Counted from the stretch's first letter, positions 1 through 10,460 are shown. The stretch: DNA of 64,000 nt from Mesobacillus jeotgali (GCF_900166585.1 NZ_FVZC01000009.1:2429444-2493443), one strand, 5' to 3'. A program made the numbers and translations. The notes: generated by a model not told the origin, from the letters alone.

Positions 1-107
1 TCACTTTATTGAAAAATGGTGAAACAACCGCATTTGATGATCCTCTCGCACCAGGCGACGAGCTAAGTATTACCTTCGAAAATCCGGTAAGTAAAAAAAC
101 ATCCTAA
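1..107 (+). CDS. C-terminal end of an unidentified protein (partial)
   Basis: An open frame enters from the left edge and ends at TAA 105-107, giving 34 residues from position 3. The visible tail includes FDDPLAPGDELSITFENPV and has a beta-strand-like, SLBB/beta-grasp-like flavour, but it is too short for a family call. Its end coincides with a hairpin and T-tract, so this is a genuine gene end rather than a chance frame. It converges on ytxJ. Confidence 0.5.
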   Translation, partial: TLLKNGETTAFDDPLAPGDELSITFENPVSKKTS

Positions 108-120
108 TGGATGTTTTTTT
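92..120. terminator. Bidirectional terminator between the partial gene and ytxJ
   Basis: AACATCC, a TAAT loop, then GGATGTT, followed by T7 on the plus strand and by a T-run (A-run on plus) on the minus strand. It overlaps the stop region of the partial gene and lies just past ytxJ, so it can serve both convergent units. Confidence 0.7.
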
Positions 121-448
121 ACTTCACATTCTCTTCTTTAGCTGCAGCAAGTGATTTTGAGGTGATTTTAAAATGGGAAGCATGCCAGGCCACATCAGAA
201 TTAACAAAAAGAATGGCCTGAGGTGATTCATGCTTAACATGGAATTTCTCAGCGATGTAATTGGACAGCTCACGGGAATCCTGTACAGTTAAGTAATATA
301 ATTGATCAGTTCCGTTTTGATCGAACTTTGCGAATTCATCATATCCGGCCCCACTGATCGGACATGTTGTACTATGCTTCAGAAAGAAAAACGTTTCTCC
401 TGAATCGACAAGCTTGTCAAACTCCTGGATGGAATCAATTTTTTGCAT
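119..448 (-). CDS. ytxJ: BrxC/YtxJ monothiol bacilliredoxin
   Basis: A 109-residue thioredoxin-fold protein. Residues 26-32 carry HSTTCPIS, the TCPIS active site that characterises BrxC (YtxJ), which removes bacillithiol from mixed disulfides or reduces proteins in the cytosol of Bacillus. The start has a good ribosome binding site (AAAGGAGAG). It is the last gene of the ytxG-ytxH-ytxJ cluster, but a strong hairpin with a T-rich tail separates it from ytxH, so its expression may be uncoupled from the first two genes. The motif and the gene neighbourhood agree, so the assignment is secure; whether it acts on bacillithiol in this organism is taken from the family. Confidence 0.88.
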   Translation of the reverse strand: MQKIDSIQEFDKLVDSGETFFFLKHSTTCPISGAGYDEFAKFDQNGTDQLYYLTVQDSRELSNYIAEKFHVKHESPQAILFVNSDVAWHASHFKITSKSLAAAKEENVK

Positions 449-572
449 CCTGCTCTCTCCTTTTTCATGGCTTGAATCGATACCCTTTCTCTATTCCGGT
501 ATCCTCTCACTAAGCATTTCACAGAACTGAGAAGCAACGATCCATACAAAAAAAGCCTTTTTCATATAAAAA

Positions 573-607
573 TAAACGGTGAAGTTATCTTACCACTTCA
601 CCGTTTA
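573..607 (-). terminator. Strong hairpin terminator between ytxH and ytxJ
   Basis: A 13-bp perfect stem (TAAACGGTGAAGT and its complement) with a 9-nt loop, followed on the minus strand by TTTTTATATG. It lies 10 bases past the ytxH stop, inside the presumed ytxGHJ transcription unit. Confidence 0.8.
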
Positions 608-617
608 CAAGACAAAC

Positions 618-1091
618 TTACTGATTCAGTTTGTTTTCCGTTTCATCGAAAGCTTTTTGTGTTTCTTCAAGCTTTTTCTGAATTTCTTCCCCAGTGGCAG
701 TATGAGTGTTATCCATGGAGCTTGTTTCTGCCATGGAAGTTGGAACCTCCTGCAGCACGCCCTCCTCGGAATCCGTTGAAGATGTGCCATTCTGGTTTTT
801 CATATCCTTCACTTTGTTAACCAGATTAGAAGACTGCTGAGTCACAGTTTCTTTCAAACCGCTAGCCTTCTCCTTCGCTACAGAGGCAAGGTCCACGCCC
901 TTGGTTTTAATAGTGGACGTTTGCTCATTCAACGAACCTCTCAACTCTTTTCCTGACTTTGGAGCTAGCAATAAGGCTGCTAGTGCCCCGGCAAGTCCGC
1001 CAACAATCGCCCCAGTGACAAAATCTCTGGAATTGCTGTTACTCTCCCTCATTGCTCCATTTACATCATATTGGCTTTGTTCCCTGTTCAT
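618..1091 (-). CDS. ytxH: YtxH general stress protein
   Basis: A 157-residue YtxH-family protein. Residues about 23-45 contain the family hallmark: a glycine/alanine-rich hydrophobic segment (GAIVGGLAGALAALLLAPKSG) ending in the conserved APKSG, followed by a long, charged, probably coiled-coil tail. The segment suggests an inner-membrane anchor with the tail facing the cytoplasm. In B. subtilis the gene belongs to the sigma-B/sigma-H stress operon ytxGHJ, and the same order is kept here. The molecular function of the family is not established. It starts 17 bases after the ytxG stop. Confidence 0.88.
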   Translation of the reverse strand: MNREQSQYDVNGAMRESNSNSRDFVTGAIVGGLAGALAALLLAPKSGKELRGSLNEQTSTIKTKGVDLASVAKEKASGLKETVTQQSSNLVNKVKDMKNQNGTSSTDSEEGVLQEVPTSMAETSSMDNTHTATGEEIQKKLEETQKAFDETENKLNQ

Positions 1092-1108
1092 TCTATCTCC
1101 ACCTTTCT

Positions 1109-1588
1109 TTAATACCGGACACGTTCTCTTTGCCTCGACACCATCTCTTCGCCTTCCATCTGATGGTCAATTCGGGCCGTTTTTTTTGATTGCCACTTAT
1201 CCTTCAACTCAAGGAATACATTGCTCCATTGAACAACTTGTGAAATCTTGTCCTTATTCTTGTCAATCTGAAGGTCCACCATTGTCTGTACATTATGGAT
1301 AGATTGATTGAATCTTTGAACAGAATTTCCTACATCCCTCACAGCATTAATGACACCGTTCAAGCTCTCAGATTTTCTGGAAATATCGTCAGCCAGGTTG
1401 TTTGTTTTATGCAGAAGCTCTGTTGTTTCTCGAGTCACACCATCTAACTGCTTCTCCAGGCCATCAAGCGTGCCTGACACACTGTCTAAAGTAGTTTGCA
1501 ATGATTTTAGAGTTTTGGATAACGAAACGACTAAAACCAGGAATGCGATTGCGATTACCGCAACACTTAGATACAAAATAATTTCCAC
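1109..1588 (-). CDS. ytxG: YtxG, DUF948 stress protein
   Basis: A 159-residue protein with one N-terminal membrane segment (residues about 5-23, ILYLSVAVIAIAFLVLVVSL) followed by a long helical region of heptad character, typical of DUF948. The start is GTG at 1588, placed 8 bases after GGAGGTG; no better start exists. It heads the ytxGHJ operon and lies directly downstream of a sigma-B promoter match at 1620-1644. The family is a general-stress envelope-associated protein of unknown biochemical role. The C-terminus is basic and divergent. Confidence 0.87.
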   Translation of the reverse strand: MEIILYLSVAVIAIAFLVLVVSLSKTLKSLQTTLDSVSGTLDGLEKQLDGVTRETTELLHKTNNLADDISRKSESLNGVINAVRDVGNSVQRFNQSIHNVQTMVDLQIDKNKDKISQVVQWSNVFLELKDKWQSKKTARIDHQMEGEEMVSRQRERVRY

Positions 1589-1619
1589 TGTTGAACACCT
1601 CCGTTAGCATATGTACATT

Positions 1620-1644
1620 TTACCCCGCATATAACGACGTAAAC
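1620..1644 (-). promoter_or_regulatory. Sigma-B promoter of ytxGHJ
   Basis: Read on the minus strand the sequence is GTTTAC, 13 bases, GGGTAA, against the sigma-B consensus GTTTAA-N13-15-GGGTAT. It sits about 25-30 bases upstream of the ytxG Shine-Dalgarno. In B. subtilis this operon is a known sigma-B target, which supports the match. Confidence 0.8.
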
Positions 1645-2030
1645 CACCTTGTCCAATAACTATTTCAATAGAGCCTTACCCTTTTCCTTCCTGTTTAAGA
1701 ATATCTTTCTATACGGTGAAAAGCCAGCAGAAAAATAAATTAAGGATCAAGAACACCGTAAAAATGATGATGAATAGGATTCAACAGGAACTGCCCTTTT
1801 CCATTTCGACCTATATCAATTTTTTAGGCAGCTTTTCGATACTCTGCCAGTCTAGATTCAGGACTGCTTTGACAGGTTGCCCGGGTAATGACATTTTCAC
1901 CCTTCACTCAAAGCTTGCAAAAGAACGATGAACTTCTTTGAAAGACTTACATTGAAAAAAAGCACAAATTATAGCGTTTCGGTTACAATATGGTTGTGTG
2001 GTTTATTTTACATATATAGGAGTGATTTAT
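1645..2030. other. Intergenic region between ytxG and ampS
   Basis: Apart from the sigma-B promoter, no gene is supported. Near 1990 a TACAAT -10-like hexamer lies about 40 bases ahead of the ampS start and may be its promoter, but no clear -35 is paired with it. A 71-codon open frame at 1716-1931 lacks a ribosome binding site and family character. Confidence 0.4.
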
Positions 2031-3146
2031 TTGAAAGACCCTCGTATTCAGAAGTTGGCCAAAAACCTGATCAATTATTCCGTTAAGCTGCAAAAAGGTG
2101 AAAAAGTCCTGATCGAAAACTTCGGCCTTCAACGTGAGCTTGTTACGGCCCTGGTAAAAGAAGCTTACGAGGCGGGTGGCTATCCATTCGTTTCCTTAAA
2201 GGACCATCAGGTGGACCGTGCCCTGCTAATGGGTGCGCAGCAGGAACAATTCGACATGATTGCTGACTTCGAAGCAAACGTAATGAGTAAAATGGATGCA
2301 TATATTGGGCTTCGTTCAGGTGATAACATCAGCGAACATGCGGATGTCCCGGCTGATAAAATGAAAATCCACGGCAATACAGTTGGCAAGAAGGTACATA
2401 GGGACATTCGTGTTCCAAAAACAAAATGGGTTGTCCTTCGATATCCGAATTCAGCAATGGCACAGCTTGCAAAAATGAGCACGGAAGCATTCGAAGATTT
2501 TTACTTCAATGTCTGCAACCTTGATTATGGCAAAATGGACAAGGCAATGGACAGCCTGGCAGAAATGATGAATCGCACCGACAAGGTCAGAATTACTGGA
2601 CCAGGGACTGACCTGACTTTTTCAATCAAGGATATCCCGGCTGTTAAATGTGCCGGTGAACTGAACATCCCTGATGGCGAGGTTTATACAGCACCTGTCC
2701 GTGATTCAGTCAATGGCGTAATCACTTACAACACTCCATCTCCATACCAGGGATTCACCTTCGAAAATGTGAAGCTGACCTTCAAGGATGGAAAAATTGT
2801 TGAAGCAACAGCCAATGATACAGAACGAATCACCAAGATTTTCGATACGGACGAAGGAGCACGATATATCGGAGAATTCGCGATTGGCGTAAACCCATAT
2901 ATCCAGCACCCTATGCAGGACATACTGTTCGATGAAAAAATCGATGGCAGCTTCCACTTCACCCCTGGACAATGTTATGATGATGCATTCAATGGCAACC
3001 ATTCCAATATCCACTGGGATATGGTCAATATCCAGCGCCCTGAATACGGCGGAGGAGAGATTTACTTCGATGACGTACTGATCCGAAAAGACGGACGATT
3101 TGTCATCCCGGAACTGGAAGGATTGAATCCAGAGAACCTTAAATAA
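2031..3146 (+). CDS. ampS: Aminopeptidase AmpS, M29 family
   Basis: A 371-residue M29 metallo-aminopeptidase (AmpS/AmpT), a cytosolic dimeric enzyme that removes N-terminal residues from peptides using two metal ions. The conserved C-terminal half is intact: DGEVYTAPV, IGEFAIGVN, SFHFTPGQCYDDAFNG and HWDMV hold the expected Glu, His and Asp metal ligands. The start is TTG at 2031, 8 bases after TAGGAG, and it gives an N-terminus (KDPRIQKLAKNLINYS) matching the family; an upstream in-frame codon would add 11 residues without a binding site. It is monocistronic, with its own terminator. Confidence 0.9.
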   Translation: MKDPRIQKLAKNLINYSVKLQKGEKVLIENFGLQRELVTALVKEAYEAGGYPFVSLKDHQVDRALLMGAQQEQFDMIADFEANVMSKMDAYIGLRSGDNISEHADVPADKMKIHGNTVGKKVHRDIRVPKTKWVVLRYPNSAMAQLAKMSTEAFEDFYFNVCNLDYGKMDKAMDSLAEMMNRTDKVRITGPGTDLTFSIKDIPAVKCAGELNIPDGEVYTAPVRDSVNGVITYNTPSPYQGFTFENVKLTFKDGKIVEATANDTERITKIFDTDEGARYIGEFAIGVNPYIQHPMQDILFDEKIDGSFHFTPGQCYDDAFNGNHSNIHWDMVNIQRPEYGGGEIYFDDVLIRKDGRFVIPELEGLNPENLK

Positions 3147-3154
3147 AACCTAAA

Positions 3155-3187
3155 AAAGGATGCGGACCTATTTGGCCGCATCCTTTT
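3155..3187 (+). terminator. Terminator of ampS
   Basis: AAAGGATGCGG / CCGCATCCTTT stem with an 8-nt loop followed by TTTTCC. The A-run on the other side also makes it usable for murC, whose stop codon is at 3191. Confidence 0.8.
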
Positions 3188-3190
3188 CCT

Positions 3191-4492
3191 TTATACTTGT
3201 AACTGTTTTTCATATGCTTCCTGGAACTTCTGGATATCGCCTGCACCCATAAACAGGATGACTCCGTTGTCATGCTCCTTCAGCAATGATGTATGATCTT
3301 CAGTGATAATTTCAGCATCGTCAATTTTCTCTTTTAGATCGGCAATCGATAGTTTTCCATGAATCTCACGGGCAGAACCGAAGATTTCGCATAGATATAC
3401 TTTATCGGCCTCATTCAAGCTTTCCGCAAACTCATTCAGGAACGCCTGGGTCCTTGTGAAGGTGTGCGGCTGGAAAACTGCAACTATTTCACGGTCAGGG
3501 TACTTCTGTTTTGCCGCATCGATTGTTGCCTTGATTTCTGTAGGATGGTGTGCGTAGTCGTCAATAATGATCTGGTCCGCAACCTTCTTTTCGGAAAACC
3601 TTCTTTTCACCCCTTCGAAAGTTTCAAGCTGTGCCTGGATAACTTTCGAGTCGATATTTTCATAATGGCATAAAGCAATTACTCCAAGAGAGTTAAGCAC
3701 ATTATGGTCGCCAAATGACGGAATCGAGAACGAATCATAGAAAGTATTCCGGACAAAAACATCGAAGGTAGTCCCACTGGTGGATTTAACGATATTTCGA
3801 GCCTGGAAATCATTTTCTTCCCCAAAGCCATAAAATACAACCGGCACCTTGGCCTGTATTTTTTGAAGCTGTTCATCGTCACCACATGCGAAAATACCCT
3901 TTTTGACCTGCCATGACATTTCCTGGAATGCAGAGAATACGTCTTCGATATTGGCAAAGTAATCCGGGTGGTCAAAATCGATATTGGTCATGATGGCATA
4001 ATCAGGGAAATAGGAAAGGAAATGGCGCCGATACTCGCATGCTTCGAATACAAAGTATTGAGCATCCCTGTCACCCTTGCCGGTTCCATCGCCAATCAGG
4101 AATGATGTCGGGTTGGCTCCCCTCATCACATGAGCAAGCAACCCTGTAGTCGAAGTCTTGCCGTGTGCTCCTGTGACTGCGACACTCGTAAAGTTCTGCA
4201 TGAAATCGCCAAGGAAACGGTGGTACCTGATGATTGGAAGGCCAAGTTTCATTCCTTCCTGAATCTCCTCATGGGTATCCGGATATGCATTGCCGGCAAT
4301 GATCGTCATCCCAGGCTGTATATTTTCCTTATTAAACGGAAGGATCTTTATTCCAGATTTCTCAAGGGCCACCTGGGTAAAAAAGTGCTTATCATAATCG
4401 GAGCCCTGTACCTGATAATCCATATCATGGAGAACTTGAGCCAATGCACTCATTCCAGACCCCTTTATACCTACAAAATGGTAAATAGTCAT
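3191..4492 (-). CDS. murC: UDP-N-acetylmuramate--L-alanine ligase MurC
   Basis: A 433-residue Mur ligase that adds L-alanine to UDP-MurNAc, the first amino acid step of cytoplasmic peptidoglycan precursor synthesis. Visible motifs: N-terminal Rossmann [10 protein letters not shown] (8-17), ATP-binding [10 protein letters not shown] (108-117), the central [10 protein letters not shown] region, [12 protein letters not shown] and FQPHTFTRT in the C-terminal domain. The start at 4492 is preceded by GGAGG at 8 bases; longer frames have no site and add non-family sequence. It stands alone, upstream of the ytxGHJ cluster as in B. subtilis, where it neighbours sftA. Confidence 0.95.
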   Translation of the reverse strand: MTIYHFVGIKGSGMSALAQVLHDMDYQVQGSDYDKHFFTQVALEKSGIKILPFNKENIQPGMTIIAGNAYPDTHEEIQEGMKLGLPIIRYHRFLGDFMQNFTSVAVTGAHGKTSTTGLLAHVMRGANPTSFLIGDGTGKGDRDAQYFVFEACEYRRHFLSYFPDYAIMTNIDFDHPDYFANIEDVFSAFQEMSWQVKKGIFACGDDEQLQKIQAKVPVVFYGFGEENDFQARNIVKSTSGTTFDVFVRNTFYDSFSIPSFGDHNVLNSLGVIALCHYENIDSKVIQAQLETFEGVKRRFSEKKVADQIIIDDYAHHPTEIKATIDAAKQKYPDREIVAVFQPHTFTRTQAFLNEFAESLNEADKVYLCEIFGSAREIHGKLSIADLKEKIDDAEIITEDHTSLLKEHDNGVILFMGAGDIQKFQEAYEKQLQV

Positions 4493-4743
4493 ATAAAGAA
4501 CCTCCAACAACGTCTGTATGTAACACAGTATATGACAGATATCCTGTTTTGCTATTTGGCCGGCTTTCTTGAATAATCCGGCGCTAAAGCCAACGGGATA
4601 GCATCTATCTTCCATGTATTGAATCATTATAACATCATTACGGTAAATAACACAGTTTCATTCTTTTTGTTACCGTAATCACAGATAAAAGTACTTTTTC
4701 CCTTAATCAGTCGCTTTTAAACTTCGGGAAGAGATTAAATGTG

Positions 4744-5844
4744 TCAAAATTCGACTTTTTCAAGACGAGCGTTCGGTCTGTACCTGCGGCCCGATTTAGC
4801 CTGGTGTTTTCCATTCAACATAACGTTGTCCCCAGTAAAACCAATTTTCATTTTCAAAAGACTGCCGCCTACTCCATACATGTCGACGGGTACATTTTGC
4901 TTTTCAAACTCCAGGATCCTTTTTTCACTGAAGCCGCCGCTCACTACAATTTTAACATGGTTAAATCCTTCATCATCGAGGGCTTTTCTTAGACCGAAAA
5001 TCAATTCAGCGTTTACACCCCGTGGATCAAATGTGCCAAGCAAGTGCTGGTTCCTCAGGAAATACTGATCGATCATGGTGCGGGAAGTATCAACCCTGAC
5101 ACCTTTCAGTTTTTCGCCAAAGGCCCTTGCGACTTTCAATGAGTCAGTAATCGCATCATTATTATAATCCACAAGAGCAATCAAATCATCGTTCGGAAAA
5201 GTTTCATGATAAGCATGGGTTGCGGCCACGATATCTCCGTCGAACATCTGGATCAAGGCATGTGGCATCGTGCCCATCCCATGCTTGCCCCACCATTCGT
5301 TCATCGCATGGGTTGCCTGGGCCGTCGCTCCTCCTATATAGGCAGCGTAGCCATCTCCGGCCTGTGTCGTATAGTGGTCATCACGGTCACCCATGAAGAT
5401 CACCGGCTTTTGCCTGCCGGAATAGCTGGCTGCTTTTACGACATTATAAACATTCGTGGACACTGATGTCCTTCTGGCGAGGATGCCATCAATGATTCCC
5501 TCCAGATAGCCAAAGCTTTGGTAAGGACCTGTGATGGTCAGGACCGTTTCAAACGGTGAGATTTTATCTCCGTCTTTTAGTGAGTAAATCTCAAGTTCCT
5601 CAGGACGGTCTGAAAATGTTTTTACCAGTGCGATCACTTCATCTGTACCGCACAGAACTGCCTCATCCTTCTGGAAAAACTGCATTGTGATGATATTGTC
5701 TTCATGGTATTTCTTTACTAACTCTCGAGTTTTTAGAAAATACACGGCTGAAAACCAGCCATCCCGAATCCTTTCATCAAATTTAAATGTATGATTGGTC
5801 AGGCGGCTGATTTTCCCCTGCATTTTCAATTCGATTTCCTTCAT
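4744..5844 (-). CDS. Nicotinate phosphoribosyltransferase, short form
   Basis: A 366-residue nicotinate phosphoribosyltransferase, converting nicotinate, PRPP and ATP to nicotinate mononucleotide in NAD salvage. Recognisable blocks: the early KISRLTNHTFKFDERIRDGWFSA-type region, GDRDDHYTTQAGDGYAAY, GGATAQATHAMN and GTMPHALIQMF near the PRPP-binding site, then ALVDYNN and IVVSGGFSE. It is shorter than the approximately 490-residue PncB of B. subtilis and belongs to the compact form of the family. The gene lies between sftA and murC, where B. subtilis has no such enzyme, so it is a lineage-specific insertion in otherwise syntenic surroundings. Confidence 0.85.
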   Translation of the reverse strand: MKEIELKMQGKISRLTNHTFKFDERIRDGWFSAVYFLKTRELVKKYHEDNIITMQFFQKDEAVLCGTDEVIALVKTFSDRPEELEIYSLKDGDKISPFETVLTITGPYQSFGYLEGIIDGILARRTSVSTNVYNVVKAASYSGRQKPVIFMGDRDDHYTTQAGDGYAAYIGGATAQATHAMNEWWGKHGMGTMPHALIQMFDGDIVAATHAYHETFPNDDLIALVDYNNDAITDSLKVARAFGEKLKGVRVDTSRTMIDQYFLRNQHLLGTFDPRGVNAELIFGLRKALDDEGFNHVKIVVSGGFSEKRILEFEKQNVPVDMYGVGGSLLKMKIGFTGDNVMLNGKHQAKSGRRYRPNARLEKVEF

Positions 5845-5927
5845 CCAAAAAGCTCCTTCAATAACAAACCAACTTCAATAGTCATTTATCCTTATTATAA
5901 GTACATGCAAATAAAGAATACCATTTA

Positions 5928-8900
5928 TTAATTGAATGTACTAGTTTCCTGGAGAGCTTCAAGATCTTCCGCTGTAATCAAGACATCCCTTGGCTTGCTG
6001 CCGCGTCCTTCTGAAATGAAACCCTGCTGTTCCATCATTTCAATCAATCTTGCCGCACGGTTATAGCCGATTTTAAAACGGCGCTGGACGCTTGATGTTG
6101 AAGCGCCACCCTGATCGATGACAAATTCACAGGCTTCATAGAACAGCTCATCTTCGTCATCAGTTACCTGGGCTTTCTTTAAGAGTTCTTCCTGTTCAAA
6201 CAAGTATTCAGGTGCACGCTGCTCCCTCACGAATGCAACAATGTCATCAATCTCATTGTCCGTCACAAAGGTCCCTTGCAGTCGGAAAGGCTTGGATGAC
6301 CCATTTTCAAGGAACAGCATATCTCCGCGGCCCAAAAGCTTTTCGGCACCGCTTATATCAATGATCGTCCTTGAATCGACCTGTGATGAAACAGAGAATG
6401 CAATCCTCGTAGGAACATTTGCTTTGATAAGGCCAGTGATGACATCTACAGAAGGCCGCTGTGTCGCAATGATTAAATGGATACCGCAAGCCCGGGCTTT
6501 TTGGGCAATCCGGCAAATAGCCTCCTCGACATCCGCAGGTGCCATCATCATTAAATCTGCCAGCTCATCGATGACAATAACGATATAAGGCAGTTTGTGG
6601 GAGAATCTGCGATGCTTCTCAGCAAGCTCGTTGAATCGGTTTATATCACGGACACCAGTATGTGCAAACAATTCATAACGACGTTCCATTTCCTCTACCG
6701 CCCATTTGAGCGATGCGGTCGCGGCTTTAACATCCGTAATAACCGGACTAACGAGGTGAGGAATTTGGTTGTATGGAGCTAATTCAACCATTTTAGGGTC
6801 AATCAGCAAAAGCTTTACCTCATCTGGATGGGCTTTATAAAGCAAGCTCACCAGCATTGTATTGATGCAGACACTCTTTCCTGATCCGGTAGCACCGGCA
6901 ATCAAACCGTGCGGCATCTTCTTCAGGTCAGTGACAATCGGATTCCCCGCAATATCCAGCCCTAAGGCAACCGATAAAGGAGACTCAATGTCCATGAACC
7001 CAGCAGTCTGTAAAATTTCACTTAACAGCACGGGCCTGCTTGAATGATTAGGCACCTCGATTCCGATTGTGTGCTTACCTGGAATTGGTGCTTCAATCCG
7101 GATGTCCTTCGCGGCGAGACTTAACTTGATGTCATCTGACAGGTTGGTTATTTTATTTACTTTCACACCAGGTTCCGGCTGTACTTCAAAACGGGTAACA
7201 GATGGTCCCTGCGTCACGTTGACCACTCTTGCGCCCACATTGAAGTTCCTTAAAGTATCGTTTAACATCTGCTCTTGTTCTGAAATCCATTCTGGATCCG
7301 GCGCCTTAAAGACGGGCGGATTTAGCAATTCAAGCGGCGGGAATTCATAAACCGCTGCCGGATGGATTTCTGTACTAACTTCCGGAACTCGAACGGCCTC
7401 TTTGATTCCAGGCAGACTGTCCACTTTAGGAGCAGATATAAGGACTTCCTCCTGCGGGGCTTCTTGCTGACCTATAAATCCCGGCTCCGATGATGTTGCT
7501 TCTGGATTTGGCACTGGTGTAAAAGCTTTCTTCTGTGCAACAGGTTCCGCTTCACTGACATTAGACTCGGCAACTGACGGCAGTACTCTTTTTTCCGAAA
7601 GAGCAGCTTCGGGATATGAATCTTCACTTACTGCAACTGAATGAGTTTCATGCTTTATTTCCCTGGATTGGTTCGGTGCGTCAGCTTTTCCCTCTGTCAT
7701 GAAAGAAGGATACTTAGACATGTTACGCTTTTCCCATTTCCTCTTGTCCTGTTTAAGCATCAGCACGTTGAAAGGAAGCTGCCTTTTCGGTTCTTTCTGC
7801 TTTTCCTCTTCCATTTGATCAGGTTCATTGTCAGTACTCTGAGCCGATTCACCGGAGTGCTCGGATATCTTGATATCCTCCAACTCACCTGGATGAATAA
7901 TTTTTTGATAAGATTTGTCCTCTTCAGCCTCGTGCAGTTTAGTCTCTATTAGCTGAGAATCCTCTTCTTCAAAAATGAGCAGAGAGTCGCCTTGTTTTGC
8001 TTCTGTCTGGGTTTGATCACAATCTATTACCTCAGCATCTTCAACAAGATGGCCAAAAATCTCTGCTCCTTCATAGACTTGCTGGGGGTCACTTCCTGCC
8101 TGGCTTGGTTCAGGTAATAATACTTCATCCTGGACGTTTGCTGTTAATTCATTGGTCTCGCTTATCCTATTTTCTGCCGTTGTTTTTTCTGCAACGCCTT
8201 CATCGGGGGTCTCTTTTTCTGGAATAAAACTACCAATCTCTTTTTCTGAATGGTCACTAAGAATTAAATCGAGTGTTTCTGTTTCCAGGTCAAATTGCTT
8301 CAATTCATCCTCAGGCGCTGCGTTGTCCAGCGTTTCTGAAAGGTTATCTTTTAGATTTTGATTTTGCTCTGGCATTTCTTTAGAATCTGGATTTTCCTGC
8401 CGTATCGTCTCTTTCTGAATAAAATCTTTATCCCTTTGAATAGATTCTGCACCCAGGTTTTCCTGTGCTCCTTCAAACCCAGTCAGTTCATACTCCACCT
8501 CTTCATGGCTCTTTTGTTCCGGTTCTTTTCTAGGCGGCCTGTTGAATGCATAAATTGGTGAAGGGATTTCCGTTGGCTTGAACGGCTGCCTGAATTTCGG
8601 TCCAATGTCCTTTCTCGGTTCATAACGGAACTTCGTTGCAGATTCCTCTGCTCCAGCAGGCTTCAGCGGTTCCTTCGCTTTCCTTGCCCGTTCTGATACA
8701 AAGGTGTCCTGGGCAGGACTGGCAGACTCCCGTCCTGGTTTGGAGAAGGAATCCCTTTGAGGAAGGCTGTCACCTTTAAACCTTAACGATCCTCTTTCAT
8801 TAATGAACGGCTTTATTTCTTCAACAGGGCTAACCTTTATGGTACGTTCCTTTTTCGGTTTCTCCGCAGCAGATTCACCATCGGGAATCAAAGGAAAGCG

Positions 8901-9062
8901 GAACTGCCCTTTAGGATATTGGTATAAAACCTTTGCTTCTATATCCTTTTTTTGATTACTTGTTTGTTTGGATGGTTTTTGAATAGGTTGTACTTTCTCG
9001 ATATCATCAAATTCATCATCGTCATTTTGGAACATCGTAAAAATTCTTTTAATCCAACTCAA
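5928..9062 (-). CDS. sftA: DNA translocase SftA (YtpS), FtsK/SpoIIIE family
   Basis: A 1044-residue soluble FtsK/SpoIIIE-type ATPase. It lacks N-terminal membrane spans, as SftA does; residues 1 to about 600 form a long acidic, low-complexity linker with many Glu/Gln/Pro. The motor follows: an alpha-domain near 610-690, Walker [11 protein letters not shown] near 723, [11 protein letters not shown] near 758, Walker [14 protein letters not shown] near 832, and a C-terminal winged-helix gamma domain (about 965-1035) that reads chromosome polarity sequences. SftA moves DNA out of the closing septum at cell division. The linker is about 90 residues longer than in B. subtilis. The neighbours ytpQ and ytpP match the B. 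subtilis order, but ytpR is missing. Confidence 0.93.
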   Translation of the reverse strand: MSWIKRIFTMFQNDDDEFDDIEKVQPIQKPSKQTSNQKKDIEAKVLYQYPKGQFRFPLIPDGESAAEKPKKERTIKVSPVEEIKPFINERGSLRFKGDSLPQRDSFSKPGRESASPAQDTFVSERARKAKEPLKPAGAEESATKFRYEPRKDIGPKFRQPFKPTEIPSPIYAFNRPPRKEPEQKSHEEVEYELTGFEGAQENLGAESIQRDKDFIQKETIRQENPDSKEMPEQNQNLKDNLSETLDNAAPEDELKQFDLETETLDLILSDHSEKEIGSFIPEKETPDEGVAEKTTAENRISETNELTANVQDEVLLPEPSQAGSDPQQVYEGAEIFGHLVEDAEVIDCDQTQTEAKQGDSLLIFEEEDSQLIETKLHEAEEDKSYQKIIHPGELEDIKISEHSGESAQSTDNEPDQMEEEKQKEPKRQLPFNVLMLKQDKRKWEKRNMSKYPSFMTEGKADAPNQSREIKHETHSVAVSEDSYPEAALSEKRVLPSVAESNVSEAEPVAQKKAFTPVPNPEATSSEPGFIGQQEAPQEEVLISAPKVDSLPGIKEAVRVPEVSTEIHPAAVYEFPPLELLNPPVFKAPDPEWISEQEQMLNDTLRNFNVGARVVNVTQGPSVTRFEVQPEPGVKVNKITNLSDDIKLSLAAKDIRIEAPIPGKHTIGIEVPNHSSRPVLLSEILQTAGFMDIESPLSVALGLDIAGNPIVTDLKKMPHGLIAGATGSGKSVCINTMLVSLLYKAHPDEVKLLLIDPKMVELAPYNQIPHLVSPVITDVKAATASLKWAVEEMERRYELFAHTGVRDINRFNELAEKHRRFSHKLPYIVIVIDELADLMMMAPADVEEAICRIAQKARACGIHLIIATQRPSVDVITGLIKANVPTRIAFSVSSQVDSRTIIDISGAEKLLGRGDMLFLENGSSKPFRLQGTFVTDNEIDDIVAFVREQRAPEYLFEQEELLKKAQVTDDEDELFYEACEFVIDQGGASTSSVQRRFKIGYNRAARLIEMMEQQGFISEGRGSKPRDVLITAEDLEALQETSTFN

Positions 9063-9229
9063 TTTAAATCACTCTTTCTTTCGCATTTCATTCTTTATTT
9101 TAACAGTAAATCAATATTTTTCGAGATAAATTGAAAGAATGAGCATTTTTTACGAGAAGAATTCTCCCAGAAGAATCAACTTTCGGCTCAGTTATTTACA
9201 AAACATTACATCATAAGTACAAAAAGGAA

Positions 9230-9254
9230 AAAAGCCCATAATAACGGGCTTTCA
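9230..9254 (-). terminator. Terminator of ytpQ
   Basis: Minus-strand AAAGCCCGTTATTATGGGCTTTTTTCC: a 6-bp GC-rich stem followed by six T, 12 bases past the ytpQ stop. The remainder of 9063-9229 shows nothing recognisable. Confidence 0.75.
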
Positions 9255-9265
9255 TCTTATAGAGC

Positions 9266-10060
9266 TTATTCCTTTTTCGTTTTTCCCAAAATGAAGATGG
9301 GTTCCAATTCTCCATCTTCATATAGGAAACTTAAGGCTGTGATCGGCACTCTTCCACTTGCAAAAAAGCTCATTGTCATCTGCGCCATTATATCATAGCC
9401 TGTATTATTTTCTACATCAGCAATAATTAATACATCTTGATGGGGTACAGCCACAGCCATCGTCCCCTTCATCTTTTTCTTCATTTCATTCAAGAAGCTT
9501 GTATTGAGAATCCTGCTTGCATCGTAGCCGTCATTCGAATTCAGGAAGTAGAAGGTATTATCTGCGACACGGTCCTCTTTCAGTTTTACAGAAAGAGAAC
9601 GGACATTGAACAAAGCCGTCTCACGGACCTGACCCGCTGTCCATCCTTCTTTTTTCAAAAGCTTCGAATCAATCAGCCTGTATGTAGCGCCTAAATCCAA
9701 AGCATAATAGATCCTTGTTTCAGCGGTATGATCATCATAGAGAAAAGGGACTCCTTCTTCCGCTTCTGATGGAAACGACGTCGAACGAATCACAGGAAAG
9801 ATTTTCTTCTCCTTGCCTGACAGCTCAAGCTGGCTTTCCATCGCATTCAGGCCCTCTGACACATAATAGACAACCTCATCAATCGCCTTTTCTTTCTGAT
9901 CCTGCCACTTGGCAACAATTCCAGGAAGAGCGATTGTAATGCCGCTTCCTGTATTTTTATTTTCAATCCTTAACTGATCTTTTTCCCGGTCATAGGAAAA
10001 AGTCCTGTCAGGATGCTGAAGTCGGTTCTCAAGCTCTTTCCTCATTTTTCTGCTGTCCAC
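9266..10060 (-). CDS. ytpQ: YtpQ, DUF1444 protein
   Basis: A 264-residue DUF1444 protein, conserved among Bacilli. It has no signal peptide or membrane segment and contains family blocks such as [17 protein letters not shown] near the start, [13 protein letters not shown] in the middle and [21 protein letters not shown] text near the end. No catalytic motif is visible and no function is established. It follows ytpP on the same strand, as in B. subtilis. Confidence 0.8.
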   Translation of the reverse strand: MDSRKMRKELENRLQHPDRTFSYDREKDQLRIENKNTGSGITIALPGIVAKWQDQKEKAIDEVVYYVSEGLNAMESQLELSGKEKKIFPVIRSTSFPSEAEEGVPFLYDDHTAETRIYYALDLGATYRLIDSKLLKKEGWTAGQVRETALFNVRSLSVKLKEDRVADNTFYFLNSNDGYDASRILNTSFLNEMKKKMKGTMAVAVPHQDVLIIADVENNTGYDIMAQMTMSFFASGRVPITALSFLYEDGELEPIFILGKTKKE

Positions 10061-10105
10061 TATCTAATCCCTCCATTTCTTAAGGAGTTTCTGAAACCCA
10101 TTTTA

Positions 10106-10140
10106 CATGAAATTTCCCTCCACCTCAAAAGATGGAGGGA
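10106..10140 (-). terminator. Terminator of ytpP
   Basis: Minus-strand TTTCCCTCCATC / GAGGTGGAGGGAAA hairpin followed by TTTCATG. It lies right after the ytpP stop codon and before ytpQ, so the two genes may be partly separated. Confidence 0.65.
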
Positions 10141-10145
10141 AACGA

Positions 10146-10460
10146 TTATGCTAGACCTTCAATGAAGTTTTCGATTTCAGTCTGCGTTTTTCTGTCCTTG
10201 CTGACAAAACGTCCAAGCTCTTTGCCATTTTCATATCCAATAAAGCTTGGGATCCCGTAGACATCAAGCTGGATGCACAAATCGATGAAGTCATCCCGGT
10301 CAACTGAGACGAATTCATATTCGCTGTATTTGCTTTCGATTTCTGGCAGGACTGGCTCAATCACACGGCAATCCGGGCACCAGCCAGCCGTAAAAAGAAA
10401 TATATGTTTTCCATCATTTTTCAACGCTTCAAATTGTTCCATTGACTCCAAGGTTTTCAT
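10146..10460 (-). CDS. ytpP: Thioredoxin-like protein YtpP
   Basis: A 104-residue cytosolic thioredoxin-fold protein. The active site is GWCPDC at residues 26-31, and the cis-proline loop (YGIPSFIGY) is present. The start at 10460 follows GGGAGG by 9 bases; a longer frame to 10514 has no binding site. In B. subtilis the YtpP protein reduces disulfides and may help resolve coenzyme A- or bacillithiol-mixed disulfides; that role is from the family, not from this sequence. Confidence 0.87.
   Translation of the reverse strand: MKTLESMEQFEALKNDGKHIFLFTAGWCPDCRVIEPVLPEIESKYSEYEFVSVDRDDFIDLCIQLDVYGIPSFIGYENGKELGRFVSKDRKTQTEIENFIEGLA

Noticed and set aside
1716..1931. 71-codon open frame between ytxG and ampS
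   Set aside because: No ribosome binding site, basic random-like composition, no family similarity.
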